This document shows, piece after piece, positions 44,618 to 54,331 of a stretch of 64,000 bases of DNA. The first letter of the stretch is position 1. Each line of letters opens with the position of its first letter. This DNA is from Iamia sp963728655 (GTDB taxonomy: Bacteria > Actinomycetota > Acidimicrobiia > Acidimicrobiales > Iamiaceae), in contig CAVSLD010000002.1 of assembly GCA_963728655.1 (NCBI GenBank), positions 248,001 to 312,000 on the forward strand, written 5' to 3'. The notes beneath the pieces were generated by a model. It ran no database searches and was not told the origin of the DNA. It saw only the letters and a program-made list of their open reading frames with translations. A program made the translations under genes and the position numbers.

Positions 44618-45034
44618 ATGTCGCAAGATCACGAGTGTGCGCGGTGCAAGGCGCTCGAGGGCCGGTGCGCCGACCTCGAGCGGCAGCTGGCCGAGGCGCG
44701 CCACGAGCGCGACCGGGCGTCGCGCCCCGGGCCCGGGGTGGATCCCGAGGAGGTCACGGGCCTGACCTCTCGCGAGCTGGAGGTCCTCCACCTCATCGCC
44801 CAGGGCCTCTCCACCGACGAGATCGCCGACCAGCTGTACCTGAGCCGCAACTCGGTCAAGACCCACACCCGGAAGCTGTACCGGAAGATCGGCGTGTCGA
44901 ACCGCACCGAGGCCGCGGTGTGGGCCCTCAGCCGGGTCGGTGGCAACGGTCAGGGGCCGCCCACCGACGGGGTGGCACGGCCGGACGGGGTGACCGGGCG
45001 ACGCGACGGGCACCGCACGACGGCGGCGCCGTGA
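44618..45034 (+). CDS. LuxR/GerE-type helix-turn-helix regulator
   Basis: A 138-residue protein. An N-terminal Cys-containing coiled coil (CARCKALEGRCADLERQL) is followed by a GerE domain: LTSRELEVLHLIAQGLSTDE, IADQLYLSRNSVKTHTRKLY and RKIGVSNRTEAAVWAL. There is no receiver domain, so it is an orphan HTH protein. The C-X2-C and nearby third Cys could sense redox or bind metal, which is inference. The stop overlaps the start of the next small gene (GTGA). Confidence 0.9.
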   Translation: MSQDHECARCKALEGRCADLERQLAEARHERDRASRPGPGVDPEEVTGLTSRELEVLHLIAQGLSTDEIADQLYLSRNSVKTHTRKLYRKIGVSNRTEAAVWALSRVGGNGQGPPTDGVARPDGVTGRRDGHRTTAAP

Positions 45035-45195
45035 GCGGGATCCGCCGCGCCCTGCGCTGGTCCCCGTGGACCTGGCTGGTCGAGGTCGACGACGCCAGGG
45101 CCGCGGCCTGGGACGTGGACGACCCGCTCCTGCGCGGCGACGTGGGGCGGCGCGCCCGGTGGGTCGCCCCCACCGAGGGTCAGAGGACGGCCTGA
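45031..45195 (+). CDS. small hypothetical protein coupled to the HTH gene
   Basis: A 54-residue protein (VSGIRRALRWSPWTWLVEVD then DARAAAWDVDDPLLRG) starting within the LuxR-type gene stop. It has no clear domain. The Trp-rich SPWTWLVEV segment may associate with a membrane or partner protein. Translation coupling suggests it works with the regulator. Confidence 0.5.
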   Translation: MSGIRRALRWSPWTWLVEVDDARAAAWDVDDPLLRGDVGRRARWVAPTEGQRTA

Positions 45196-45220
45196 TCCGC
45201 CAGGGGGAGGTCGCCGGCGC

Positions 45221-45770
45221 TCAGCGGGCCAGGGCGGCCCGCACGGCGCGGACGACCTCGTCGGTGCTCCGGTCGTCGACGTCGACGACGTGGTCGGCCA
45301 GCTCCTCGTAGCGTCGACCCCGTGTCGCGAGGAGCCCGGTGATCGCCGCCGCAGGGTCGTCCCCCAGGAGGGGCCGGTGACCGCCGCCGGCACCGATCCG
45401 CGGCGACCAGCGTCGCCGCCGCGGCCCGCAGGTAGACGACGGCGGAGGCACCGGTGCGCACGGCGCGCGCCATGTCGTCGTCGACCGCCACCCCTCCGGG
45501 CGTCGCCAGCACGACCGGTGCCCGTTCCCGCAGCACGGAGGTGACCGCCTGGCGCTCGAGCGGGCGGTAGCCCTGCTCCCCACGTGCCTCCCACAGGTCC
45601 CGCACCGTCTGCCCGGTGGCCGCCTCGATCCGCTCGTCGACGTCGACGAAGACCGTGCCCAGGGCGCCGGCCAGCGCCGCCCCCACCGTGGACTTGCCCG
45701 CACCCATCATCCCGATGAGGGCGACGTGGCCCGGGGGCACGAGGAGCTGGTCGTCGGCACGAGGCACCAC
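45221..45770 (-). CDS. aroK: shikimate kinase, one frameshift
   Basis: The Walker A motif is HVALIGMMGAGKSTVGAALA. It is followed by VDVDERIEAATGQTV (shikimate-binding D-x-D-x-x-I), WEARGEQGYRPLE and VVLATPGGVAVDDD, all diagnostic of shikimate kinase. The frame breaks near 45395, after LRAAAATLVAAD, and continues HRPLLGDDPAAAITGLLATR, the lid and adenine-binding region. About 180 residues. It phosphorylates shikimate in chorismate synthesis. It stands alone, away from other aro genes, so it may be a second copy or a related small-molecule kinase. Confidence 0.82.
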
Positions 45771-45838
45771 GGGATGCTCCCACGACCGGGCCGAGGCGCG
45801 GTGACGGTGCCGTCGTCGAGGGGGACGGTTTCACCCTG

Positions 45839-46953
45839 GTGCCCATCGGGGAGGCGGGGCCGGTGACACCCCCCTCTGCGGCCGCGGGCGCGTCGCCCGA
45901 CGGCGTCCCCCTGATCGTCATGGGCGCATCGGCCGGCGGCGTGGGGGCCCTGTCCCGGGTCGTGGGGGCGCTCCCGGTCGACCTGGGTGCGGCCGTGCTG
46001 GTCGTCCTCCACGTGGCGTCGGACGGCTACAGCGTGCTGCCCCAGATCCTGGAGCGGGCCGGCCGCCTGCCCGCCCACCACGCCACCGACGGCGAGGCCA
46101 TCGCTCCGGGCGTCGTCTACGTCGCCCCGCCGGACCACCACCTCCTGGTGGACGACGGTGACCTGCGGCTCGACCCCGGCCCGATGGAGAACATGGCCCG
46201 ACCCTCCATCGACCGGCTCTTCGTCAGCGCGGCCGAGGCGCGGGGCGCCGGGGTGGTGGGGGTGGTCCTGTCGGGGATGCTCGACGACGGCACGGCCGGG
46301 CTCGTCGCCATCGCCGAGCACGGCGGGGTCGGCGTCGTGCAGGACCCCGACGACGCCGACTTCCCCGGGATGCCGGCCGGAGCGCCGTCCGCTACGCTGA
46401 TCCCGGCCACGTCGTGCCCCTGCACCAGGTGGCCCCCCTCCTGGAGCGCCTCGTCGCCTCTCTGCCCACCACCCCGCTCGCCCCGGCCCACCGCGGCGCG
46501 AGCGCGCCGCCCCCGCGCGACGCCGAGGCGGCGAGGGCCGGGGCCGGCGCCCGACGACCTGCGGCCCCGGGCCGACCGGATCCCGTCGGGCCTGTCGTGC
46601 CCCGGGTGCGGAGGGAACCTGTGGGAGGAGGAGCGGGGTCGGCGCTGCTGACCTTCCGCTGTCGCGTCGGTCACGGCTACTCGGCCGACAGCCTCGCCGC
46701 CGCCCAGGTCGTCGGGCTGGAGAAGGCGCTGTGGACCGCGGTGACGGCCCTGGAGGAGAGGGCCGACCTGGCGGACCGGCTCGCGGCCCGGGCCGAGGCC
46801 CGCGACCGCGAGCCCCGGGCCCGCCGCTACGGCGCGGAGGCCGACGCGGCCCGGCGCCGAGCCGCCACCGTGCGCGGCGCCCTCCGCCACCTCGGGGCAC
46901 CCCCGGACGCCGACCCGCTGGCTGACGGCGACGGCGCCGGCGGCACCGGGTGA
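45839..46953 (+). CDS. CheB-type protein-glutamate methylesterase domain protein, three frameshifts
   Basis: It has the CheB catalytic domain without a receiver: nucleophile in LIVMGASAGGVGALSRVVGA, then VVLHVASDGYSVLPQILERA and VVGVVLSGMLDDGTAGLVAI. After breaks near 46405, 46530 and 46640 the C-terminus has a zinc-ribbon-like CPGCGGNLWEEE paired with FRCRVGHGYS. This CheB variant is usual next to CheR-PAS hybrids. About 370 residues. It is followed by the CheR-PAS gene with a 4-base overlap. The methylated target is not a nearby chemoreceptor, since none is present. Confidence 0.85.
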
Positions 46954-48857
46954 GCGCCGACGCCCCGGACCCGGCCTTCGAGGCCCTGCTCGAGCACATC
47001 AGGGACGACCGCGGCTTCGACTTCACCGGCTACAAGCGGGCCAGCCTCACCCGCCGCTTCCACAAGCGCATGACGAACGTCGGCGTCGGAGTCCTACGAG
47101 GACTACCGGGCCCTCCTCGACGCCCACCCCGAGGAGGTACGCCGCCCTGTTCGACACGATGCTGATCAACGTCACCGGGTTCCTGCGGGACGGTCCGGCC
47201 TGGGAGCACCTGGCCTCCGACGTCGTCCCCCGGATCCTGGCCGACCGGGCCGACGACGAGCCCATCCGCGTCTGGTCGGCCGGGTGCGCCTCCGGCGAGG
47301 AGGCCTACTCGCTCGCCGTCCTGCTGTGCGATGCCCTCGGCGACGACCAGCTTCCGGGCCCGGGTCAAGATCTACGGCAGCGACGCCGACGAGGACGCCA
47401 TCCGCCAGGCCCGGCTGGGCCGGTACCCGGCCGACGCCCTGGAGGGGGCCTTCACCCCGGACCAGATCGAGCGGTACTTCGAGGCCAGCGGGACCGAGCG
47501 GGTGTTCCGGAAGGACCTGCGCCGCTGCGTGGTCTTCGGCCGCCACGACCTGGTCCAGGACCCGCCGATCTCCCGGATCGACCTGCTGGTCTGTCGCAAC
47601 ACGCTGATGTACCTGAACGCCGACGTGCAGCGCCAGGTGCTCGAGAGCTTCCACTTCGCCCTCGACGACGGCGGCTTCCTCTTCCTCGGCCGGTCCGAGG
47701 CGCTGGTCACCCGCACCGACCTGTTCTCGGTGGACGACCTGACCCACCACGTCTTCGTCAAGGACACCCCTCGGCGCGGGCCAGTCGGCCGTCGCCCTCC
47801 CCGCTCCGTCGCCGCGACCCCGCGTCCGACGACGCGGTCCGACGGTGCCCTGCTCGAGGCCGCCTTCGAGTCGGGTGCCCTCGCCCAGGTTCGTCGTCGA
47901 TCCCCGAGGACGCCTGGCGCGGGCCAACCGGCGGGCCCGCGCGCTCTTCGCCCTGACCACACGGCCAGCTGGGCCAGCCCCTCAAGGACGCCGAGCTCTC
48001 CTACCGTCCGGTCGAGCTGCGGTCGCTCATCGAGCAGGTCGTCACCGAGCACCGCCAGGTGATCATCGACGACGTCGAGTGGCAGGGGCCCGACGGGGTC
48101 GTCCGACGTGTACGAGGCCCGGCTCCAGCCCATCGGACCCGACCTCGCCCAGCCCGGGGTGGCTATCACCTTCACCGCGACGGGCCAGTACCAGCTGCTG
48201 CGGACCGAGCTCGACCGGTCGCAGCGGGAGCTGCAGGCCGCGTGGGAGGAGCTCCAGTCCACCGTGGAGGAGCTGGAGACCACCAACGAGGAGCTCCAGT
48301 CGACCAACGAGGAGCTGGAGACGACCAACGAGGAGCTGCACTCCAGCAACGAGGAGCTGGAGACCATGAACGAGGAGCTCCAGTCGACCAACGAGGAGCT
48401 GGAGGCGATCAACGAGGAGCTGCCGCACAGCACCGCGCGAGCGGGACCGGGTCAACGCCTACCTGGGGTCCATCCTGGCCAGCTCGGCTCGGCGGTGATC
48501 GTGCTCGACGAGTGACCTCGACGTCCAGGTCTGGAACGACGACGCCGAGGAGCTGTGGGGCCTGCGGGCCGACGAGGTCCACGGCCAGCCCTTCCTCGAG
48601 CCTCGACATCGGCTTCCCCGTCGCCCGCTCGGGCCCGCCCTCCGACGCGAGCGCTCGGCCGGCGACGGCGCCGAGGCGGGCGGTCTGGGGGCCGGCCCGA
48701 CGCTGCGAGGTGGAGGCCGGTCAACCGCCGGGGGCGCATCCGGTCACGCTGCGACGTCGTGGTGACCCCCCTGGCGGCCGACGGGCCCGCGCCGCCGGGG
48801 TGATCGTCCGGATGGACGTCCCGTCCGGTCGGGGGACCAGCAGGCGATCCGGCGATG
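46950..48857 (+). CDS. CheR methyltransferase-coiled coil-PAS hybrid signalling protein, about eight frameshifts
   Basis: The N-terminal CheR domain shows FDFTGYKRASLTRRFHKRM, INVTGFLRDGPAWEHLA, the SAM site VWSAGCASGEEAYSLAVLL and LLVCRNTLMYLNADVQ. A PAS-like region follows. Then comes a long coiled coil of repeated EELQSTNEELETTNEEL units (about 48250-48425), then a second PAS (VWNDDAEELWGLRADEVHG). The break-corrected end is GDQQAIRR with a TGA overlapping the next ATG. CheB/CheR-PAS hybrids normally continue into a histidine kinase; here the output is the separate PAS-GAF-ANTAR protein. Confidence 0.82.
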
Positions 48858-50146
48858 ACCGACGGCCAGATGCGCGACGAGGTCGCGTCGGTCCCACGTC
48901 CGGCTGCAGGGCCTGCTCGATGCCGCGCTGTCGGGCGACGGCCTGGCCCCGGACCAGGTGACCGAGCTCCTCCAGGAGCTGAGCGCGTCGCTCGAGGAGC
49001 TGCGGGTGGCCGAGGAGGAGCTCACCGTGCAGGGCGAGCAGCTCGCGGCGTCGGCCGACGCCATCGACGCCGAGCGCCAGCGCTACGCCGAGCTGTTCGA
49101 CTTCGCCCCGGACGGCTACGTCGAGACCGACGAGATGGGCAAGGTGGTGGAGGCCAACCAGGCTGCCGCCACGCTGCTCGGCGTCTCGGGCCGCGCCCTC
49201 ATCGGCCGGCTGCTGGTGGGCTTCGTCGACGACGAGGCCCGGCGGGCCTTCCGCCGCGACCTGGCCGACGTGGCCCAGCGACGGCGCCGTGAGCGAGCGC
49301 CTCCTGCCCATGCGGTCCGGCGACGGGCGCCCCTTCGTCGCCGGCGTCACGGTGGCGCGGGCGCTGACCCGCGATGCCGAGGCCACCGTCCTGCGCTGGC
49401 TCATCCGCGACGTCTCCGACCGGGTGAAGCTGGAGGAGGAGGTGGAGCTGCTGAGCGACGAGGTCGAGCTGCTCACGGGGCTGTCGGAGGTGCAGCAGCT
49501 GGTCGAGGGGCCCGACCCCCTCGCCGCCACCCTCCAGGGCCTGGTCGAGGTGGCCCACCGGTCGCTGCCGGGCTGCGAGGTGGGCATCTCCCTGGTCGGA
49601 CGGCGCGACGTGGAGCGCCAGGTCGGCAGCGGCCCCCTCGCCCAGGTGCTCGACGAGCGCCAGCGCAAGGCGGGGTGGGGGCCCTGCATCGAGGCGCTCC
49701 AAGGCGGCGAGGTGGTCCGCGGCCGCCCCGAGCAGTGGGAGGTGCTGGGTGACGCCCACGGCGTCAGGGAGGTGGTCGCCCTGCCCCTGGTCATCGGGGG
49801 CGAGGCCCTCGGTGCCCTCAACGTCTACTCCTCGGACGGGCTGCTCGACGACCACGCGGTGCGCCTGCTCAGCCTCCTCGCCGGCCAGGCGGCCGTCGCC
49901 CTGGGCAACGCCCGCCTCTTCACCTCCAGCGCCGGGCTGGCGGCCGGTCTCTCCCAGGCCCTGGAGACGCGGGGCGTCATCGAGCGAGCCAAGGGACTGC
50001 TCATGGCCGAGCAGCGCTGCGGGGCCGACACCGCCTTCGACCTGCTGCGCCGGGCGTCCCAACGCGAGAACCGCAAGCTCCACGACGTGGCGGCGCGCAT
50101 CGCCGCCGACGCGGAGCGGCGGGCCGCAGGGACCGGACCGGACTGA
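48855..50146 (+). CDS. PAS-GAF-ANTAR regulator, two frameshifts
   Basis: After a break near 48898 the protein reads LQGLLDAALSGDGLAPDQVT, then a coiled coil and a PAS domain (LFDFAPDGYVETDEMGKVVE). A second break lies near 49285. A GAF domain follows (LVEVAHRSLPGCEVGISLVG to ALGALNVYSSDGLLDDHAVR). The C-terminus is an ANTAR domain (LSQALETRGVIERAKGLLMA then RRASQRENRKLHDVAARI). ANTAR domains bind paired hexaloop hairpins in RNA and prevent transcription termination. About 430 residues. It is probably the output of the CheB/CheR signalling run. Confidence 0.88.
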
Positions 50147-50172
50147 CCCCCCGGGCTCGGTGTCCCGATCGC

Positions 50173-50197
50173 GTTTGGGGAGGGAGCGGCGCGGTAG
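50173..50197 (+). promoter_or_regulatory. candidate stress-sigma promoter
   Basis: GTTT (50173-50176) is followed after 16 bases by GGTAGT, close to the GTTT-N14-16-GGGTA pattern of SigB/SigF promoters. It sits just ahead of the ATG at 50207, so the transcript would be nearly leaderless. Confidence 0.35.
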
Positions 50198-50206
50198 TCG
50201 CGGTGC

Positions 50207-50860
50207 ATGCTCTTCGACAAGGTCCCGGCCCGCGCGCTCCTCGCTGTCTACCCGTCGCCCGAGCTGGCCCGACGTGTCGCCGACGACCTGCGAGGTCTCG
50301 GCGTGGGCGACGACGAGATCCGGGTGGACCACCCGGCCGACGAGACCACGTCCCTGGCCGCCGAGGTGCAGGAGGAGGCCACCGAGGCCTTCGTCTCGCC
50401 CCAGGCCGGCATCGTCTACCCCAAGGAGACGGTCAAGGCGAGCCTGGCGCTGGGTCCCCCCATGGTCGTCGTCGGCGCCGTCCTGGGCGTGGTGCTCACC
50501 GTCGTGGTCGGCCCGGCCTCCTGGGGTGTCTGGCTCCGCATCCTGGTCGGGGCGATCTCCGGCGGGGTGATGGGAGGCGCCATCGCCTCGATCGTCGTCC
50601 CCGCCATGGCGGTGAGGAACCCGCTCGACCCCTTGCCCGCAGAGGCCGGCGTCACGCTGCGCGTGCAGCGCTGGAGCGAGGACATCGAGCGCCTCCTGGT
50701 GGAGTCGTCGCCCCTGCGGCTCGACCGCCTGGGGGGACGGGGCCAGCCTCTCGGGACCGTGATCACCGAGGAGCAGTCGCGGGAGGGCGGGATCATCGAG
50801 GAGGTGGCCCAGAACTTCGATCGCGAAGGGCGCGCCGATCCCGAGGACCGGACCCGATGA
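50207..50860 (+). CDS. membrane protein with general-stress-like N-terminal domain
   Basis: An intact 217-residue protein. The N-terminus ALLAVYPSPELARRVADDLR then GLGVGDDEIRVD resembles the small alpha/beta domain of YflT/DUF1269-type stress proteins. Two helices follow (PPMVVVGAVLGVVLTVVVG and LVGAISGGVMGGAIASIVVP) with a glycine-zipper look. The tail ends in a helical, charged region. Function unknown. The preceding candidate SigB-type promoter and the nearby sigma factor gene support a stress role. Confidence 0.65.
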   Translation: MLFDKVPARALLAVYPSPELARRVADDLRGLGVGDDEIRVDHPADETTSLAAEVQEEATEAFVSPQAGIVYPKETVKASLALGPPMVVVGAVLGVVLTVVVGPASWGVWLRILVGAISGGVMGGAIASIVVPAMAVRNPLDPLPAEAGVTLRVQRWSEDIERLLVESSPLRLDRLGGRGQPLGTVITEEQSREGGIIEEVAQNFDREGRADPEDRTR

Positions 50861-50988
50861 GGGAGGTGAGCGGACGTTGCCGCCCGGTCGACACGGACCC
50901 GCTCGGTAGGATGACCGACGTCCTGGAGGGATCCGTCACCACGGGTTGAACCCGCAGCCCGGACGGCCGGACACCACGTCGCAGGGCC

Positions 50989-51189
50989 ATGGACCACAGC
51001 GGAGATGGCGTCGGCCTCGAGGAGGAGGTCCGCGACCTCAGGGCCGCACTGCGCGACCGAGACCTGATCGGTCAGGCCAAGGGTCTGATCATGAGCGACC
51101 CTCATCGGACCACCCGGCCGTCTTCCGTCCACCGGGAGGGGAGCCTCGGGTCACCCCATCGAGAGCCTCAGAGGGGCAGGACCTCGTAG
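50989..51189 (+). pseudogene. truncated ANTAR-domain protein
   Basis: From ATG 50989 the reading frame gives GLEEEVRDLRAALRDRDLIG then QAKGLIM, the coiled coil and first helix of an ANTAR domain. After GLIM it loses all ANTAR similarity (SDPHRTTRPSSVHREG) and runs to a stop inside the convergent acyl-CoA dehydrogenase gene. The missing second half (helices 2 and 3) suggests a decayed or frameshifted gene. A read error alone would not restore it, because the region after it codes for the opposite-strand gene. Confidence 0.5.
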
Positions 51190-52867
51190 CGGTAGCCGCC
51201 AGCGGCGAGGGCGTCGCGGGCGATGGCGTGCTGGCGCTCGTCGTCGGGGTGGTGGAGGTGGTCGAGGTTGCGGTCGACCCGACGGGCCGCCCGGGTGCAG
51301 AAGGTCTCGGCCACGTAGCGGTCGGCCGAGGACAGCTCGGGGCCGCGCTCGGCGATGACGCCCGACATCCGCGACAGCGTGGCCGTCTGGGCGTAGATGT
51401 CCATGGCTGCCTCGGCCAGGCGCTTCTGCGAGCGCTGGGCGGTCTTGATGCCCTCGCCGTGGTGGCGGAGCGCGCTCTCGGCCGCGTCACGCAGGTGGGC
51501 CACCTGGTCGGTGAGGGGGTCGGCCAGACCCTCCAGCGAGTCGTCGACCGCGAGGTGGTCGGGGCGCACCTGGCGGTCCACCCGGTCGAGCACGTACCCG
51601 GCGACCGTGCCGAGGGTGCCCAGGGGGCGGGTGAGGTCGAGGTCGGACATGCCCTCCAGCTGGGAGGCCAGGGGCTTGAGGCCGGTGAGGGCGATGAAGG
51701 CCCGCAGCACGTCGTTGGCCCCCTCGAAGATGGGGAAGATGCGGATGTCGCGCAGGATCTTCTCGAAGGGCTCCTCGCGCATGTAGGCCCGTCCTCCGGC
51801 CAGCTGGAACACCCGGTTGGCGGCGTACCAGAGGAACTCGGTGCCCGCGACCTTGGCCATGGCCGACTCGATGGCGTAGTCCTCCACCCCTCCGTCGACC
51901 ATCCCGGTGGTGAGGTAGCAGAGCGACTCCAGCCCGTAGAGGTAGGAGACCATCCAGCCCAGCTTCTCCTGCACCAGCTCGAAGTCGGCCAGGGGCATGC
52001 CGAACTGCTGGCGCTCGGTGACGTGCTCCACGGCCAGGCCGAGGAGGTGCTTGACCGCCCCCACCGATCCGGTGCCCGAGCGACAGGCGGCCGTTGTTGA
52101 GCACGTTGACGGCCACCTCGAAGCCGCGCCCGGGCTCGCCCAGCACGTTCTCGGGGGCCACGCGGACGTCGCGGAAGGTGAGGCGCCGCAGGTCGTTGGC
52201 CCGCAGCCCCATGGTGTCGTGGCGCTCGCCCACCTCCAGGCCGTCCATGCCGCCGTCGAGGATGAGGGCGACGTGGCCCTCCTCGCAGCGGGCGAAGGTG
52301 ACGATGACGTCCTTGGAGCCGTTGCCGATGTAGTGCTTGTGGCCGTTCAGGACCCACGACCCGTCGGACTGGCGCTCGGCCCACGAGTCGAGGTGGTAGG
52401 CGTCGGAGCCGGCGCCCGGCTCGGTGAGGGCGAAGGCGGCCAGCTTCCGGCCCGCCGCCAGGTCGGGGAGGTAGCGCTCCTTCTGCTCGTCGGTGCCGAA
52501 GAGGTGGATGCCCTTCATCCCGATGGACTGGTGCACGCCCAGGACCACCGAGAGGGTGGCGTCGACGTGGCCGATCTCCTCGAACACCCGGCAGTAGCCG
52601 GTCTGGGAGAGCCCGGCGCCCCCGTAGGCGGGGTCGACGTAGAGGCCCATGAGCCCGGCCTCGCCCAGGTCGTGGAGCAGGTCGTCGCCGACCCAGCGGT
52701 CCTCCTCGGCCCGGGCCGGGTCGTAGGTCGGCGGTGAGCTCGCGGAGGCGTGCCGACCAGTCCCTTGATCCGCTCGACCTCGGCCGGGTCCGGCGTGGGG
52801 AAGGGGGTGACCATGTCGCCTCGAGGCGACCGGTGAAGAGGGAGGCGGCGAAGGAGGGGGAGGACAT
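51168..52867 (-). CDS. acyl-CoA dehydrogenase (long form), three frameshifts
   Basis: The break-corrected protein begins SSPSFAASLFTGRLE and continues TPFPTPDPAEVERIKGLVGT, the usual start of the 600-residue bacterial acyl-CoA dehydrogenases. Motifs are YVDPAYGGAGLSQTGYCRVF, AAFALTEPGAGSDAYHLDSW (FAD and substrate) and WVLNGHKHYIGNGS. The C-terminal part holds TERQQFGMPLADFELVQEKL and LRDIRIFPIFEGANDVLRAF, with the catalytic Glu in FEGAND. Breaks are near 52820, 52745 and 52075. It catalyses the first step of beta-oxidation. It is downstream of sigma and STAS genes. Confidence 0.88.
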
Positions 52868-52909
52868 GGACGTCCCCCTTCCCGCACACCGTCGGGTGAC
52901 ACGGCTCGG

Positions 52910-53251
52910 TCATCGTCGGCCCAGGTCGGCAGCACGGCCTCGTCCAGGACGAGGAGGGAACGGTCGAGGGCCGTGATGTGGAGCAGACGGCGGACCTCGG
53001 GGCGGGCATCGCTCACCACCAGCTGCCCGGCGGGTGGCAGCCGTCGCCGCATGTCCAGGAGGGCGCGGAGACCGGCCGCGTCGATGGCCTCGAGGTGCCG
53101 GCAGTCGATCACCAGGTCGTGGGCCCCGTCGAGAAGGAGGGCCGAGACCTCGGCGCGCGAGCAGGAGTGCGGTGCGCCGGTCGAGCACTCCGTCGAGGTG
53201 GAGCACCGGGACCGCGGCCCGATCGACGGCGATGCTGAGCAGGGCGGTCAC
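52910..53251 (-). CDS. STAS-domain anti-sigma-factor antagonist, frameshifted
   Basis: From GTG 53251 the N-terminus reads TALLSIAVDRAAVPVLHLDG then VLDRRTALLL. After a break near 53160 it continues LVIDCRHLEAIDAAGLRALL, the STAS core with phosphorylatable residue position at DAAG (usually D-S-S-G), and SDARPEVRRLLHITALDRSL. The usual Ser of the D-S-x-G motif is Ala, so regulation by phosphorylation may be lost. The start overlaps the sigma factor stop (GTGA). The 3' end is uncertain: a stop at 52910 in one frame, otherwise open into the next gene. Confidence 0.75.
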   Translation of the reverse strand: MTALLSIAVDRAAVPVLHLDGVLDRRTALLLARRGLGPPSRRGPRPGDRLPAPRGHRRGRSPRPPGHAATAATRRAAGGERCPPRGPPSAPHHGPRPFPPRPGRGRAADLGRR

Positions 53252-54180
53252 ACCGCGGCCCCGACCCGGCCGCGGAGCCGACGCCACGCAGCTGGACAGC
53301 CAGCGCGACACCTGCATCTGGCTGACGCCGTAGCGGCCGCCGATCTCCCGCTGGCTCATCTCGTCGACGTAGTAGAGCTGCAGCAGGTCCCGGTCCCGAC
53401 CCGAGAGGTGGCCCAGGGCGTCGCGGAGGTCGAGGCGGTCGGGCGTGGCGTCGAGCTCGGGGTCGTCGCCGCCGAGGCCGTCGAGCGGCGACGGACCCCC
53501 GTCGGGGCCGGCCTGGTCGAGGGAGGTGGCGGCCCGGTGGTGGATGGCCACGTCGGCCCGCCGGACGGCGTCCTCGGTCACGCCGACGGCCTCGGCCACC
53601 TCGGCCCGGGTGGGCGTGCCGCCCTGCTCCGCGGTGAGGCGCTCCTCGGCGTCGCGGAGCGGCGCCGGCCAGGTCGTGGACCGAGCGGGGGGTGCGCACG
53701 CTCCAGCCCCGGTCGCGGTAGTGGCGCTTGATGGCCCCGCTGATGGTGGGGCGGGCGAAGGCCGGGAAGGGCAGGCGGCGCTCGACGTCGAAGCGGCGGA
53801 GCGAGGCGACGAGCGCCTCCATGGCGACCTGCTCGATGTCCTCCAGCGGGTCCCCGTGGCGACACGTGGTGGACGGCGATGGACGAGGCGTACGCCTGGT
53901 ACTCGCACACCAGGGCCTCGAGGACGGCGGGGTCGCCGGTGCGCTGCAGCTGCACGTGCAGGAGCCAGAGGTCGGGGTCGACGCCGGGCAGGACGGTCCC
54001 GTCCGGTCGGCGGGCCTCGTGGGGCGCCGTCGCCTCTGCGATGGACCGGTCCTCGGGGGTGGGATCGGGGCGAGAGCGGACGGCCGAGGGCCGGAGCGGC
54101 TCCCGGGTGAGGTGCTCGGACGGGTCGTCGCCGACCGACGCACGAGCGTCGGTCGCAGGGGGGACCACGAGGGGGGCCAT
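53248..54180 (-). CDS. SigB/SigF-family RNA polymerase sigma factor, three frameshifts
   Basis: The ATG at 54180 (APLVVPPATDARASVG) opens a disordered N-terminus followed by LWLLHVQLQRTGDPAVLEAL. After breaks near 53865, 53665 and 53290 the sigma-70 regions appear. Region 2 has EDIEQVAMEALVASLRRFDV and LPFPAFARPTISGAIKRHYR then DRGWSVRTPRSVHDL. Region 3 has GGTPTRAEVAEAVGVTEDAV. Region 4 has LSGRDRDLLQLYYVDEMSQR then EIGGRYGVSQMQVSRWLSS. This is the stress/sporulation sigma class (SigB/F/G). It is coupled to a STAS gene, as expected for partner-switch control. About 310 residues. Confidence 0.88.
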
Positions 54181-54331
54181 GGGTCCTTCTTCCTCCGGCC
54201 GACAGCAGCAGCCGGGGTGGAACGGTGTGACCCTCGTGGTTTGAACGTCGACCTCGACCCAACCACATGGCGGGGGGGCTGCACAAGGGGGGGTCGGCGA
54301 CCACCCGTCCGGGTGGGCGCAGAGGACCTGG

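Noticed and set aside
48250..48425. DNA direct repeats (GAGGAGCTCCAGTC-type units) as a mobile or structural repeat
   Set aside because: They encode an in-frame coiled coil of EELQSTNEEL units inside the CheR-PAS protein, a normal feature of that family.
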